The notes below the pieces were generated by a model. It searched no databases. It worked only from the letters and a program-made list of their open reading frames with translations, and had not been told where the DNA came from. A program made the translations under genes and the position numbers. Positions 8,655-16,954 of a DNA stretch of 64,000 bases are shown here, one piece after another (position 1 is the first letter of the stretch; each line of letters opens with the position of its first letter). The stretch lies in assembly GCF_025291715.1 (NCBI RefSeq), contig NZ_JAMBIZ010000003.1, positions 124,001-188,000 on the forward strand, written 5' to 3'. Source of the DNA: Metasolibacillus sp. (GTDB lineage Bacteria > Bacillota > Bacilli > Bacillales_A > Planococcaceae).

Positions 8655-8905
8655 GGACCATCTGAAAATTCATTTTGAGATGGTCCTTTTGCGCCGAGGA
8701 TGGTGGCATGCAATGCGACCACCGCAGAAGCACGGTATAGCGGATATTTTATAAATAAGCTTGGACCGTCTGAAAAGTATTTTGAGACAGTCTCTTTGCG
8801 CCGAGGATGGTGGCATGCAATGCGACCACCGCAGAAGCACGGTATAGCGGATATTTTATAAATAAGCTTGGACCATCTGAAAATTCATTTTGAGATAGTC
8901 CTTTT
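8655..8905. repeat. Tandem repeat of about 108 bp (2.3 copies) with terminator-like hairpins
   Basis: Copies run 8655-8762, 8763-8869 and a partial 8870-8905. Each begins with a hairpin of the type GGACCATCTGAAAA...TTTTGAGATGGTCC. Copies 1 and 2 then share a near-identical block of roughly 80 bases containing GGTGGCATGCAATGC and CCACCGCAG, with further small inverted repeats. Most of the 362-base gap between sigK and pssA is this array, and no coding frame is evident. It could be a duplicated bidirectional terminator or a copy of a dispersed repeat. Confidence 0.8.
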
Positions 8906-8918
8906 CATAACAAAAGTG

Positions 8919-8956
8919 AAGGCTGTTCAAAAGATGATCTCTTTTGAACAGCCTTA
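8919..8956 (-). terminator. Terminator hairpin after pssA
   Basis: AAGGCTGTTCAAAAGA pairs with TCTTTTGAACAGCCTT just beyond the pssA stop. The T run on the minus strand is short. Confidence 0.7.
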
Positions 8957-8960
8957 TATA

Positions 8961-9500
8961 CTACACTTTTTTCAATGTAAATGTGCTAATCATTAATAAC
9001 GCAAGTAGCGGTGATACGATTAAATAAAAGACAGGTGAAACGGCAGGCACTAAGAAAAAGGTAATCGTTAATAATGTTCCTGCTGCTGTAATTGGTAAAC
9101 CTACAAAGAAACCAGGTGTTTCCGAACAATTGAAGCGTGCCAAACGGAAGGCTCCACATGTAATATAAAAAATTGTAATAAACATGCCTGGTAGACCAAA
9201 GTTAGAGAAAACCATCTCGTACATTAAAATAGCAGGTGCTACACCGAATGAAATAATATCTCCCATTGAATCAAGCTGCTTGCCAAGCTCGGATTCCTGA
9301 TTATATTTTCGAGCGACTTTGCCGTCGTAACGATCCAAAAATGCTGCAATAAAAATAAAGAGTACACTGTAGTTATATGCTTCATTTAATGATGCCATTA
9401 CAGAGGCTCCACCAAATGATAGATTTAAAAGCGTAATTAAATTGGCAGCGTTTGATTTTATTTTCTTCAAAGTTAAGTCAACTTTCTGGAGAAGAAACAT
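8961..9500 (-). CDS. pssA: CDP-diacylglycerol-serine O-phosphatidyltransferase
   Basis: Makes phosphatidylserine from CDP-diacylglycerol and L-serine at the membrane. The 179-residue protein has several transmembrane helices and the full CDP-alcohol phosphotransferase signature: DGKVAR, then G, then the two Asp residues in LDSMGD. ATG 9500 is chosen because AAGGAG is eight bases upstream; a GTG at 9509 lies too close. The next phospholipid step, psd, is divergently transcribed 174 bases away, whereas B. subtilis has pssA and psd in one operon. Confidence 0.93.
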   Translation of the reverse strand: MFLLQKVDLTLKKIKSNAANLITLLNLSFGGASVMASLNEAYNYSVLFIFIAAFLDRYDGKVARKYNQESELGKQLDSMGDIISFGVAPAILMYEMVFSNFGLPGMFITIFYITCGAFRLARFNCSETPGFFVGLPITAAGTLLTITFFLVPAVSPVFYLIVSPLLALLMISTFTLKKV

Positions 9501-9674
9501 TAGAAACACTCCTTCGACTGAATATTTTTCTATTATACTGCTTTGAGCGATAAAATGATAGCTCTTTAAAATATATCTACTTTTCTTCTAAGCTGTTACA
9601 CTATATAATAGCATAGCGTTAGTAAAGGTCTCATTTATAGCACAAGCTAAATAACACGTGACGGGGGCTGAAAT

Positions 9675-10457
9675 ATGAGAGAAAAAATTTATCAACAGCT
9701 AATTGAATTAACAAATGGTCAAACAAGCTCTAACATATTAATGAAATTTGCTAAATCAAGCTACAGTAAGAAATTTATTCGCAGCTATAGTAAATTATAC
9801 GGTATTGATATAGAAGAAGTTTCAAAAAAAATGGAGCAATTTCAAAGCTTGCACGAATTTTTTACACGCGAGCTAAAAGCAGAGGCGCGTCCAATCGACG
9901 AAAACCCTTCAATTCTAGTTAGCCCTGTTGATGCGAAGCTAGAGGCATTTGGAGAAATGAAGGATAATGTTATTTTAACAGTAAAGGACAAGCCATACTC
10001 TCTTGTTGACTTATTAGGAAGTGAGCAAGCTGCGAAGCGTTATGAAAAGGGACAATATATCGTTTTTTACTTAAGTCCAGCTGATTATCATCGCATGCAT
10101 AGCCCTGTCAATGCCTATGTGGAGAAGCAATACATTCTTGGCAAAAAATCATTCCCGGTCAATCAAATAGGCTTGCAATATGGCAAAAAGCCAATTAGTC
10201 ATAACTATCGTATGGTCAGTGAGCTCGTCTATGGTAAGGACAAGCATGCAGCCTTTATTAAAGTTGGCGCTACATTTGTCAATTCCATTGTATTAACAAA
10301 CACATCGAAGCAATGGAAAAAAGGTGAGGAAGTTGGCTATTTTTCATTTGGCTCAACGGTTGTTATGCTATTTGAAAGCGAAACAATTGCTTTTCTTGAA
10401 AATGTTCAGCAAGGACAGGCGATAAGAATGGGAGAAGCCTTCGCAACTATGTTATAA
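9675..10457 (+). CDS. psd: Phosphatidylserine decarboxylase proenzyme
   Basis: Decarboxylates phosphatidylserine to phosphatidylethanolamine. The 260-residue proenzyme self-cleaves to form a pyruvoyl group. The cleavage motif FGST is seen around residue 226, and the conserved HRMHSPV and MVSELVYGK segments precede it. The GGGGGCTG ribosome site is adjacent to ATG 9675. It probably shares its regulatory region with divergent pssA; a TATAAT box at 9604-9609 is present but no good -35 is paired with it. Confidence 0.94.
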   Translation: MREKIYQQLIELTNGQTSSNILMKFAKSSYSKKFIRSYSKLYGIDIEEVSKKMEQFQSLHEFFTRELKAEARPIDENPSILVSPVDAKLEAFGEMKDNVILTVKDKPYSLVDLLGSEQAAKRYEKGQYIVFYLSPADYHRMHSPVNAYVEKQYILGKKSFPVNQIGLQYGKKPISHNYRMVSELVYGKDKHAAFIKVGATFVNSIVLTNTSKQWKKGEEVGYFSFGSTVVMLFESETIAFLENVQQGQAIRMGEAFATML

Positions 10458-10517
10458 TAGAATACATTATGCCTATAGCGAAAAGATCTTCGCAATACAA
10501 TTAAAGGAGCAACGATT

Positions 10518-11036
10518 TTGTATAATTTTTTATTACCAGATGCTTATGTCAATAGCGTATACGAAATTACGCCAGAGCGCTTGCATGCACTAGGCATTAA
10601 AGGTGTTATTACAGACTTAGATAATACTTTAGTTGAATGGGATCGAGCGGATGCAACAGAGGAAATAATGACATGGCTTGAGCAATTAACAGCTGCAGGT
10701 ATTCGTGTCATTATTGTATCAAATAATAAGGAGGAACGTGTGAAGCATTTTGCGACACCGCTAGGAATTCCGTACATCCATCGTGCGAAAAAGCCACTTG
10801 GTTCAGCTTACTATGCGGGTTTACTAAAGCTGCGCTTACGTCGAGACGAAGTGGCGATGGTAGGCGATCAGTTGTTAACGGATATTTTTGGTGGTAAGCG
10901 CCAAAAGCTTTACACATTTTTAGTGCGTCCTGTAGCGGAATCAGATGGGCTTGTCACATTATTTAATCGCTTTGTTGAACGCAGAATATTTAATGATTTG
11001 AAACGTAAAGGAATTATAACTTGGGAGGAAAAATAA
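10518..11036 (+). CDS. yqeG: YqeG family HAD-IIIA phosphatase
   Basis: A 172-residue HAD-superfamily phosphatase. Motif I is DLDNTLVEWD, motif II lies in IIVSNNKEE, and motif III/IV lies in MVGDQLLTDIFG. Related proteins dephosphorylate phosphatidylglycerophosphate, but the substrate in Bacillus is unsettled. The TTG start at 10518 follows AAAGGAG by eight bases. The stop overlaps the start of yqeH (TAATG), so the yqeG-yqeH pair is translationally coupled as in B. subtilis. Confidence 0.9.
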   Translation: MYNFLLPDAYVNSVYEITPERLHALGIKGVITDLDNTLVEWDRADATEEIMTWLEQLTAAGIRVIIVSNNKEERVKHFATPLGIPYIHRAKKPLGSAYYAGLLKLRLRRDEVAMVGDQLLTDIFGGKRQKLYTFLVRPVAESDGLVTLFNRFVERRIFNDLKRKGIITWEEK

Positions 11037-12139
11037 TGGTAGAAATGCCACAATGTATAGGCTGTGGAGCAGTAATCCAAACAGAAAATAAAGATGAACT
11101 AGGCTATGCGCCTGCTTCTTCTTTAGAGAAGGAAACGATTATTTGTCAGCGCTGTTTCCGCTTGAAAAACTACAATGAAATTCAACCTGTCAGCTTAACA
11201 GACGATGATTTCTTACGCATTTTAAACGGTCTTGGTGAGCAGCAAGGGTTAATTGTGAAAATCGTCGATATTTTTGATTTCAATGGGAGCTGGCTACCAG
11301 GCTTGCACCGCTTTGTTGGGAAAAATCCCGTATTGCTTGTTGCTAACAAAGTGGACTTATTGCCGAAATCAGTAAAAGAGAAAAAAGTAATTAATTGGTT
11401 AAAGCGCGAGGCAAAGGCACTTGGCTTGAAGCCAGTGGATGTTATGCTCGTTTCTGCACATAAAGGACGCGGAATGGCAGAAGTAGTTGAAGCAATCGAA
11501 GCGTATCGAAATGGCAAGGATGTATTCGTTGTCGGTTGTACGAATGTAGGGAAATCGACATTTATTAACCGCATTATTAAGCAGGCAACAGGTGAAGGAG
11601 AAGTTATTACAACCTCGCATTTCCCTGGTACAACATTAGATATGATTGAAATTCCACTAGATGATGGCTCGGCACTTTATGATACGCCAGGCATTATTAA
11701 TCATCATCAAATGGCGCACTATTTAGATGCGAGCGAATTGAAATATATTATGCCGAAAAAGGAAATTAAGCCAAAGGTGTACCAGCAAAACGCAGGGCAA
11801 ACACTCTTTATCGGTGCACTTGCTCGCTTTGACTTTGTACAGGGGGAGCGTTCAGCGTTCACAGTGCATGTGGCGAATGATTTACCGATTCATCGTACGA
11901 AGCTCGAAAAAGCAGATGCTTTATATGCTGAGCATAAAGGTGAGCTATTGGCGCCACCAAGTAAAGAGTTTATCGAGCAATTGCCAGAGCTTGTGCGCCA
12001 TGAATTTTCAATTAAAGAGGCAAAAACCGATATCGTCTTTTCAGGGCTTGGCTGGATTACAGCACAGCATGCGAATGTTGTCATAGCAGCATACGCACCA
12101 AAAGGGGTACAAGTATTTATTCGCCCATCATTAATTTAA
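11036..12139 (+). CDS. yqeH: Ribosome biogenesis GTPase YqeH
   Basis: A circularly permuted GTPase needed for 30S subunit assembly. The 367-residue protein starts with a zinc finger (CIGCG...CQRC). The G4 motif NKVDLLPK comes before the P-loop GCTNVGKSTF and the G3 motif DTPGI, the order that defines the permuted family. A C-terminal RNA- and protein-binding region follows. ATG 11036 has GGGAGGAA upstream and overlaps the yqeG stop. Confidence 0.95.
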   Translation: MVEMPQCIGCGAVIQTENKDELGYAPASSLEKETIICQRCFRLKNYNEIQPVSLTDDDFLRILNGLGEQQGLIVKIVDIFDFNGSWLPGLHRFVGKNPVLLVANKVDLLPKSVKEKKVINWLKREAKALGLKPVDVMLVSAHKGRGMAEVVEAIEAYRNGKDVFVVGCTNVGKSTFINRIIKQATGEGEVITTSHFPGTTLDMIEIPLDDGSALYDTPGIINHHQMAHYLDASELKYIMPKKEIKPKVYQQNAGQTLFIGALARFDFVQGERSAFTVHVANDLPIHRTKLEKADALYAEHKGELLAPPSKEFIEQLPELVRHEFSIKEAKTDIVFSGLGWITAQHANVVIAAYAPKGVQVFIRPSLI

Positions 12140-12163
12140 TCGTAAGTATAGAGGTGAGCATAG

Positions 12164-12988
12164 ATGAAAAAATGGTTTGCTGTCATCGGTGACCCAATCA
12201 GCCATTCCAAATCACCTGCCATGCACAATGCTTGGTATAGGGAAATGAATGTTGATGCAGCCTATATACCAATTCATGTGGAGCCCGCCAATTTACGAGA
12301 GGCGGTTGCCTCATTGAAATTATTAGGTGCATCTGGCTGGAATGTGACGATTCCACACAAAGAGGCAATCATTCCATTGTTAGACGAGTTAGATGAGCAA
12401 GCAGCAAAAATGGGAGCTGTTAATACAGTCGTGAAAACTGCGACTGGAAAATATAAAGGCTATAATACAGATGGTGCAGGCTTTGTCCGTTCTTTAGAAG
12501 ATGTGATTGGAATGAAGCACAAGGAGAAGCCAATTTTATTAATTGGAGCAGGCGGTGCAGCCCGTGGTATTGCCTTCGCTTTATTAGCTGGAGGTTACTC
12601 AAACATCACAATTGCCAACCGCACTCTCGCAAAGGCGGAGGTCATTTGCAAGGAGCTAGGCACGGGACAAGCAATTTCTTTAGCTGATGCAGAAAAACAA
12701 CTAGGGCAGTTTGCAATTTTTATACAGACGACACCTGCTGGCATGGCGAGCAGCACACTTGATTTACCATTTGCATTAGACGGGCTACCACAAGATGCGA
12801 TTGCTGCAGATATCGTTTATAACCCGTTAATGACACCTTTTTTGCAAGCAGCTGAAGAAAAGGGTGCAACGATTGTCAACGGGCTAGGTATGTTTGTGCA
12901 TCAAGGTGCAATTGCCTATAATTATTGGCTAGGGCATTATCCAACTATAGCGAATACAATGGCCGAATTAACGGCACAATTAAAATAA
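12164..12988 (+). CDS. aroE: Shikimate dehydrogenase (NADP)
   Basis: Reduces 3-dehydroshikimate to shikimate in aromatic amino acid synthesis. The 274-residue protein has the substrate loop GDPISHSKSPAMHN, the catalytic Lys in NVTIPHKEA, and the dinucleotide-binding GAGGAARGIAFAL. It sits between yqeH and yhbY exactly as in B. subtilis and is probably in the same operon. Confidence 0.96.
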   Translation: MKKWFAVIGDPISHSKSPAMHNAWYREMNVDAAYIPIHVEPANLREAVASLKLLGASGWNVTIPHKEAIIPLLDELDEQAAKMGAVNTVVKTATGKYKGYNTDGAGFVRSLEDVIGMKHKEKPILLIGAGGAARGIAFALLAGGYSNITIANRTLAKAEVICKELGTGQAISLADAEKQLGQFAIFIQTTPAGMASSTLDLPFALDGLPQDAIAADIVYNPLMTPFLQAAEEKGATIVNGLGMFVHQGAIAYNYWLGHYPTIANTMAELTAQLK

Positions 12989-13013
12989 GGTTATTTCAGG
13001 AAGGAAATTATTT

Positions 13014-13319
13014 ATGTTAACAGGTAAACAAAAGCGTTTTTTACGTGCGGAGGCACACCATTTAGACCCGATTTTCCAAGTGGGGAAAGGTGGCGTCAAT
13101 GATGCAATGCTTGCACAATTACGCGATGTATTAGAAGTCCGTGAATTAATTAAAGTGCGTATTTTAGACAATTGTGAGGACGATAAGCATGAGGTAGCAG
13201 AGGCTTTAGCGCAAGGTACACGAGCTGAGCTAGTGCAACTAATTGGTTTAACAGTTGTATTATACAAAGAGTCACGCAACAATAAAAAAATCGTTTTACC
13301 AAAGGCAACACAAAAGTAA
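13014..13319 (+). CDS. yhbY: YhbY/YqeI family RNA-binding (CRM domain) protein
   Basis: A 101-residue CRM-domain protein thought to bind pre-50S ribosomal RNA. It begins LTGKQKRFLRAEAHHLDPI, and the conserved QVGKGGVND loop, which resembles a KH GxxG loop, is present. The stop codon shares its last base with the nadD start (TAATG), indicating coupling. Confidence 0.93.
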   Translation: MLTGKQKRFLRAEAHHLDPIFQVGKGGVNDAMLAQLRDVLEVRELIKVRILDNCEDDKHEVAEALAQGTRAELVQLIGLTVVLYKESRNNKKIVLPKATQK

Positions 13320-13888
13320 TGAAGCGTGTAGGAATTTTAGGTGGTACCTTTAATCCAATACATCAAGGTCATTTACTGATGGCGAATGAAGCGTTTCATG
13401 CCTTAAAATTGGACGAAGTGCGCTTTATGCCGAATGCTACACCTCCACATAAAGAAGCGCGCCATTTGGCAACAGATGAGCAAAGAGTGCATATGCTGGA
13501 GCTTGCGATTAGCGATGTACCGTATTTCCATATCGAAAAGATTGAGCTAGAAAGCGGCGGCATATCATATACGTATAATACGATGTATGCATTGCAGGAG
13601 CGAGAGCCTGACGCAAAGTTTTATTTTATTATTGGCGGCGATATGATTGACTCATTGCATAAATGGTATCATATTGAAGAGCTTACTCAGCTTGTGCAGT
13701 TTGTTGGGATTAAACGTCCTGGAACAGAAGCAAAAACGGCGTATCCAGTGCAAGTGTTAGAAACACCTGAAATGAATGTCTCTTCAACAGTGATTCGCCA
13801 ACGCTGTCATGATGGCGGTCCATTAAAGTATATCGTCCCAGAAGCGGTAGAGGCATATATTCGAAAGGAAGGTCTTTATGGAGCGTGA
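13319..13888 (+). CDS. nadD: Nicotinate-nucleotide adenylyltransferase
   Basis: Adenylates nicotinate mononucleotide to deamido-NAD in NAD synthesis. The 189-residue protein carries the nucleotidyltransferase motifs GGTFNPIHQGH at the N terminus and SSTVIRQR near the C terminus. It overlaps yhbY by one base and yqeK by eleven. Confidence 0.96.
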   Translation: MKRVGILGGTFNPIHQGHLLMANEAFHALKLDEVRFMPNATPPHKEARHLATDEQRVHMLELAISDVPYFHIEKIELESGGISYTYNTMYALQEREPDAKFYFIIGGDMIDSLHKWYHIEELTQLVQFVGIKRPGTEAKTAYPVQVLETPEMNVSSTVIRQRCHDGGPLKYIVPEAVEAYIRKEGLYGA

Positions 13889-14444
13889 CAAACTACTGAA
13901 TGCGATTAAGCCACGTATGCCAGAAAAGCGTTATATTCATACAATTGGTGTGATGGAAACAGCGATGCAGCTAGCTCAACGCTATAATGAAGATGTCAAA
14001 AAAGCAGAAATTGCTGCGATTTTACATGATGTAGTGAAATATGCAGATGAAGAATGGATGCGAGACATTGTACGCACACATGCCCTTGATAGCAAATTGC
14101 TTGCGTGGGGCGCTGAAATCTTACATGGTCCTGTCGGGGCATGGGTTGCACAAACTGAGTTTCAAGTGGAGGATGAGGACGTGTTAAATGCGATTCGCTT
14201 CCATACAACAGGACGTGCGACTATGACAAAATTAGAGCAAATACTTTTTATAGCAGATATGATTGAGCCGAATCGCAAATTTCCAGGTGTTGAGGATTTA
14301 CGCAAAATCGCACAGCAAGATTTAACGTTGGCGATGCGTGCATGTATTCAGCATTCATTGGCACATTTAATCGCAATGGAGCTAGCGATTTACCCACAAT
14401 CTACCGAATGCTATAATTACTATATTTTGATTCAACAGAACTAG
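13878..14444 (+). CDS. yqeK: YqeK, HD-domain diadenosine tetraphosphate hydrolase
   Basis: A 188-residue HD-superfamily protein. Work on YqeK homologues shows symmetrical cleavage of Ap4A to ADP. The metal site is visible as the His in MPEKRYIHTIGV, the pair in AAILHDVVKY, and later FHTTG and ADMIEP. AAAGGAGG precedes ATG 13878 within the end of nadD. The 93-base gap to rsfS contains a hairpin AGCGGGCA/TGCTCGCT (14454-14475) without a T tract. Confidence 0.92.
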   Translation: MERDKLLNAIKPRMPEKRYIHTIGVMETAMQLAQRYNEDVKKAEIAAILHDVVKYADEEWMRDIVRTHALDSKLLAWGAEILHGPVGAWVAQTEFQVEDEDVLNAIRFHTTGRATMTKLEQILFIADMIEPNRKFPGVEDLRKIAQQDLTLAMRACIQHSLAHLIAMELAIYPQSTECYNYYILIQQN

Positions 14445-14537
14445 CAAAACAATAGCGGGCAGATAAATGCTCGCTGCATCTAAATAAAACCTCTGACAGA
14501 TGTCGAGGTGCAATTGATTAGGGAGGACTAAAAATTA

Positions 14538-14882
14538 ATGAATGAAACATTATTACAATTAGCATATAAAGCGGCAGACGATAAGCATGCAGAGGATATT
14601 GTTGTCTTAAACATGGGCAATATTTCCTTGCTAGCGGATTATTTTATTATCTGTCACGGTAATTCCGATCGCCAAGTGCAGGCGATTGCACGTGAGCTGC
14701 AAGAGAAGGCACATGAAAATGGCTATGAAGTAAAGCGTGTGGAAGGCTTTGATACAGCGCGCTGGATTTTAGTTGATATGGGCGATGTTGTAGCACATGT
14801 ATTCCATAAGGATGAGCGAGCTTACTACAATTTAGAACGCTTATGGGGAGATGCGCCTCAATTGGACGCACCTGAGCTGTAA
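14538..14882 (+). CDS. rsfS: Ribosomal silencing factor RsfS
   Basis: RsfS binds L14 on the 50S subunit and blocks joining to 30S under starvation. The 114-residue protein has the family core DYFIICHGNSDRQVQAIA and the C-terminal DMGDVVAHVFH. GGGAGGA precedes ATG 14538. The TAATG overlap with yqeM indicates coupling. Confidence 0.95.
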   Translation: MNETLLQLAYKAADDKHAEDIVVLNMGNISLLADYFIICHGNSDRQVQAIARELQEKAHENGYEVKRVEGFDTARWILVDMGDVVAHVFHKDERAYYNLERLWGDAPQLDAPEL

Positions 14883-15619
14883 TGGCAAGCTACGAACGCT
14901 TTGCGGAAGTGTATGATACATTAATGACAGACATTCCGTATGATGAATATGTGGAATGGGTGAAGGCTTATGCACCACCAAGTGAGTACCCAACATTACT
15001 AGATATTGGCTGTGGTACAGGTATTTTAACTGCTTTATTGGACAATGCAGGCTATCAGGTGAGCGGTGTGGATTTATCAGAGGAAATGCTAATGATTGCT
15101 AGCGCTCGTTTTGCAGCAGCCAATAAATCCATCCCACTTATTGCGATGCCAATGGAGCAGCTAGAAGGCTTTTACGAGCTTGATGTAGCGATTATTCCAA
15201 TCGATTCGATTAATTATGTGCGTGAGGAGCAGGCCGTTGTAGAAACGCTACAGCGCATTTATAACAGCCTACGCCAAGGCGGGCAATTATTTTTCGATGT
15301 TCACTCACTTTATAAAATGGATGAAATCTTTTTGGATAGTCCATTCACATACGATGACGAAGAAATTACCTACGTATGGCATACAGAGCAAGGGAAGGAA
15401 GCCCATTCTGTTTACCATTACATGACATTTTTCGCCCAAATGACAAACGGCTTGTATGAGCGCTTTGACGAGGAGCATTATCAGCGCACCTTTGTGCCAG
15501 ATCAGTACGAGATATGGTTACGCTCAATAGGCTTTAGCGAAGTGCATATGACAGCAGACTGGTCGACAGAGGCACCACAAGAGGATAGTGAACGAATTTT
15601 TATTCGTGCGGTAAAATAG
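14882..15619 (+). CDS. yqeM: YqeM, class I SAM-dependent methyltransferase
   Basis: A 245-residue methyltransferase of unknown substrate, conserved next to rsfS in Bacillus. SAM motif I is LLDIGCGTGILTALL, followed by GVDLSEEML, with the post-I acidic residue in the latter. The C-terminal half is less conserved. It is coupled to rsfS by a one-base overlap and closed by a terminator at 15620. Confidence 0.9.
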   Translation: MASYERFAEVYDTLMTDIPYDEYVEWVKAYAPPSEYPTLLDIGCGTGILTALLDNAGYQVSGVDLSEEMLMIASARFAAANKSIPLIAMPMEQLEGFYELDVAIIPIDSINYVREEQAVVETLQRIYNSLRQGGQLFFDVHSLYKMDEIFLDSPFTYDDEEITYVWHTEQGKEAHSVYHYMTFFAQMTNGLYERFDEEHYQRTFVPDQYEIWLRSIGFSEVHMTADWSTEAPQEDSERIFIRAVK

Positions 15620-15655
15620 GAGGTTGTCTGGAAAAAATCCAGACAGCCTCTTTTC
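15620..15655 (+). terminator. Rho-independent terminator after yqeM
   Basis: GAGGTTGTCTGGA (15620-15632) pairs with TCCAGACAGCCTC (15638-15650), 13 pairs with one G-U, followed by TTTTC. It resembles the hairpins after mltG and after the pentapeptide-repeat gene. Confidence 0.85.
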
Positions 15656-15718
15656 ATTCATCAGAAAATTTTGTATAGTAAAGACAGCTTCATATGACAC
15701 CTTTTATGGAGAGATATG

Positions 15719-16318
15719 ATGCAACGATACTTTCAGAAATACGGAAAAGGAGTGCTGTTCCCCATTGCACTCCTTGCTGGACTCCTCTATTTTTTCCTTC
15801 AACAAAGCAATTCAACTGAAGTAGATATTATCCCTGTAACCGAGCAACCTAGCTACAATGAAAACGAAGAAACAACAGATCCTGTTTCTGCTGTAATGGT
15901 TGATGTAAAGGGGCAAGTGAAATTTCCAGGTGTTTATGAGCTAACGGAAGAGCATCGCATTATCGATGCCATTCAAATGGCGGGTGGCTATACAGAGCAG
16001 GCAGATACAAAAATGATTAACCATGCACAACGTCTACAAGATGAAATGGTTATTTATGTGCCTTTCCAAGGAGAAGAACTAGCTGACAGCGTCAATATAG
16101 CTGTTCCTCAATTGAATGCTTCTGGCAAGGTCAATATTAATACAGCGGATGAAACACAGCTGATGACGATTCCTGGCATTGGACCTGCGAAGGCGCAAGC
16201 GATTATAAGCTATCGCAACGAAGCGGGAAAATTTCAAACAATTGATGATATAAAAAAGGTGTCTGGTATTGGTGAAAAATCCTTTGAACGTATTAAAGAG
16301 TTAATTGAAGTAAAATAA
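15719..16318 (+). CDS. comEA: ComEA, competence DNA receptor
   Basis: ComEA binds transforming DNA on the outer face of the membrane and passes it to ComEC. The 199-residue protein has an N-terminal transmembrane anchor (about residues 13-29), a spacer, an SLBB domain at about 60-115, and a C-terminal pair of helix-hairpin-helix motifs in GKVNINTADE...IPGIGPAKA. Two adjacent ATG codons (15716, 15719) are possible; the second has better spacing from GGAGAG. It is first in the comEA-comEB-comEC cluster. Confidence 0.93.
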   Translation: MQRYFQKYGKGVLFPIALLAGLLYFFLQQSNSTEVDIIPVTEQPSYNENEETTDPVSAVMVDVKGQVKFPGVYELTEEHRIIDAIQMAGGYTEQADTKMINHAQRLQDEMVIYVPFQGEELADSVNIAVPQLNASGKVNINTADETQLMTIPGIGPAKAQAIISYRNEAGKFQTIDDIKKVSGIGEKSFERIKELIEVK

Positions 16319-16378
16319 CGATTGCTCCCATTCCATGAAAGCACTAAACTAAAGTTAAGAAATTTTGGAGGTTGTCAT

Positions 16379-16954
16379 ATGGAGCGTATTACATGGGATC
16401 AATTTTTTATGGCACAAAGCCATTTATTAGCATTAAGAAGCACATGTACAAGACTAGCGGTTGGCGCCACAATCGTTCGGGAGAAGCGCATTATTGCAGG
16501 CGGCTATAACGGCTCAATTTCAGGTGATGAGCATTGCATTGAAAAGGGTTGCTACGTTGTCGATAATCATTGTGTGCGAACGGTGCATGCAGAAACAAAT
16601 GCGTTATTGCAATGTGCTAAATATGGTACGCCTGCGAATGGAGCAGATTTATATGTTACCCATTTCCCATGCCTTCCTTGTACGAAAACGATTATTCAAG
16701 CAGGCATTCAAAATGTCTATTATGCAAAGGATTATAAAAATAATCCTTATGCATTAGAGCTATTAGCGAAAGCAAAGGTCAATGTTGCACATATTCCATT
16801 TGATGAAGCAAAAATTGATTTTTTGCAAGATGAAAAGTTGCAGCTGCTTTCGACGATGCTTGAAAAATTGCGCAGCCATGGTGCTTCTCGAGAGGAATTA
16901 GACCCTTTAGAAGAGAAGGTGAACGAACTTTTTGGTCAATACATTGAAAAATAA
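16379..16954 (+). CDS. comEB: ComEB, dCMP deaminase family protein
   Basis: A 191-residue zinc-dependent deoxycytidylate deaminase homologue. The zinc site is seen as HAETNALL and PCLPCTK. In B. subtilis ComEB is not essential for transformation, although it is encoded in the late competence operon. ATG 16379 is preceded by GGAGG at 16367-16371; the longer frame upstream lacks a ribosome site. It overlaps comEC by 23 bases. Confidence 0.93.
   Translation: MERITWDQFFMAQSHLLALRSTCTRLAVGATIVREKRIIAGGYNGSISGDEHCIEKGCYVVDNHCVRTVHAETNALLQCAKYGTPANGADLYVTHFPCLPCTKTIIQAGIQNVYYAKDYKNNPYALELLAKAKVNVAHIPFDEAKIDFLQDEKLQLLSTMLEKLRSHGASREELDPLEEKVNELFGQYIEK

Noticed and set aside
15651-15718. ComK box upstream of comEA
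   Set aside because: AAAATTTT occurs, but not the AAAA-N5-TTTT pair with proper spacing.
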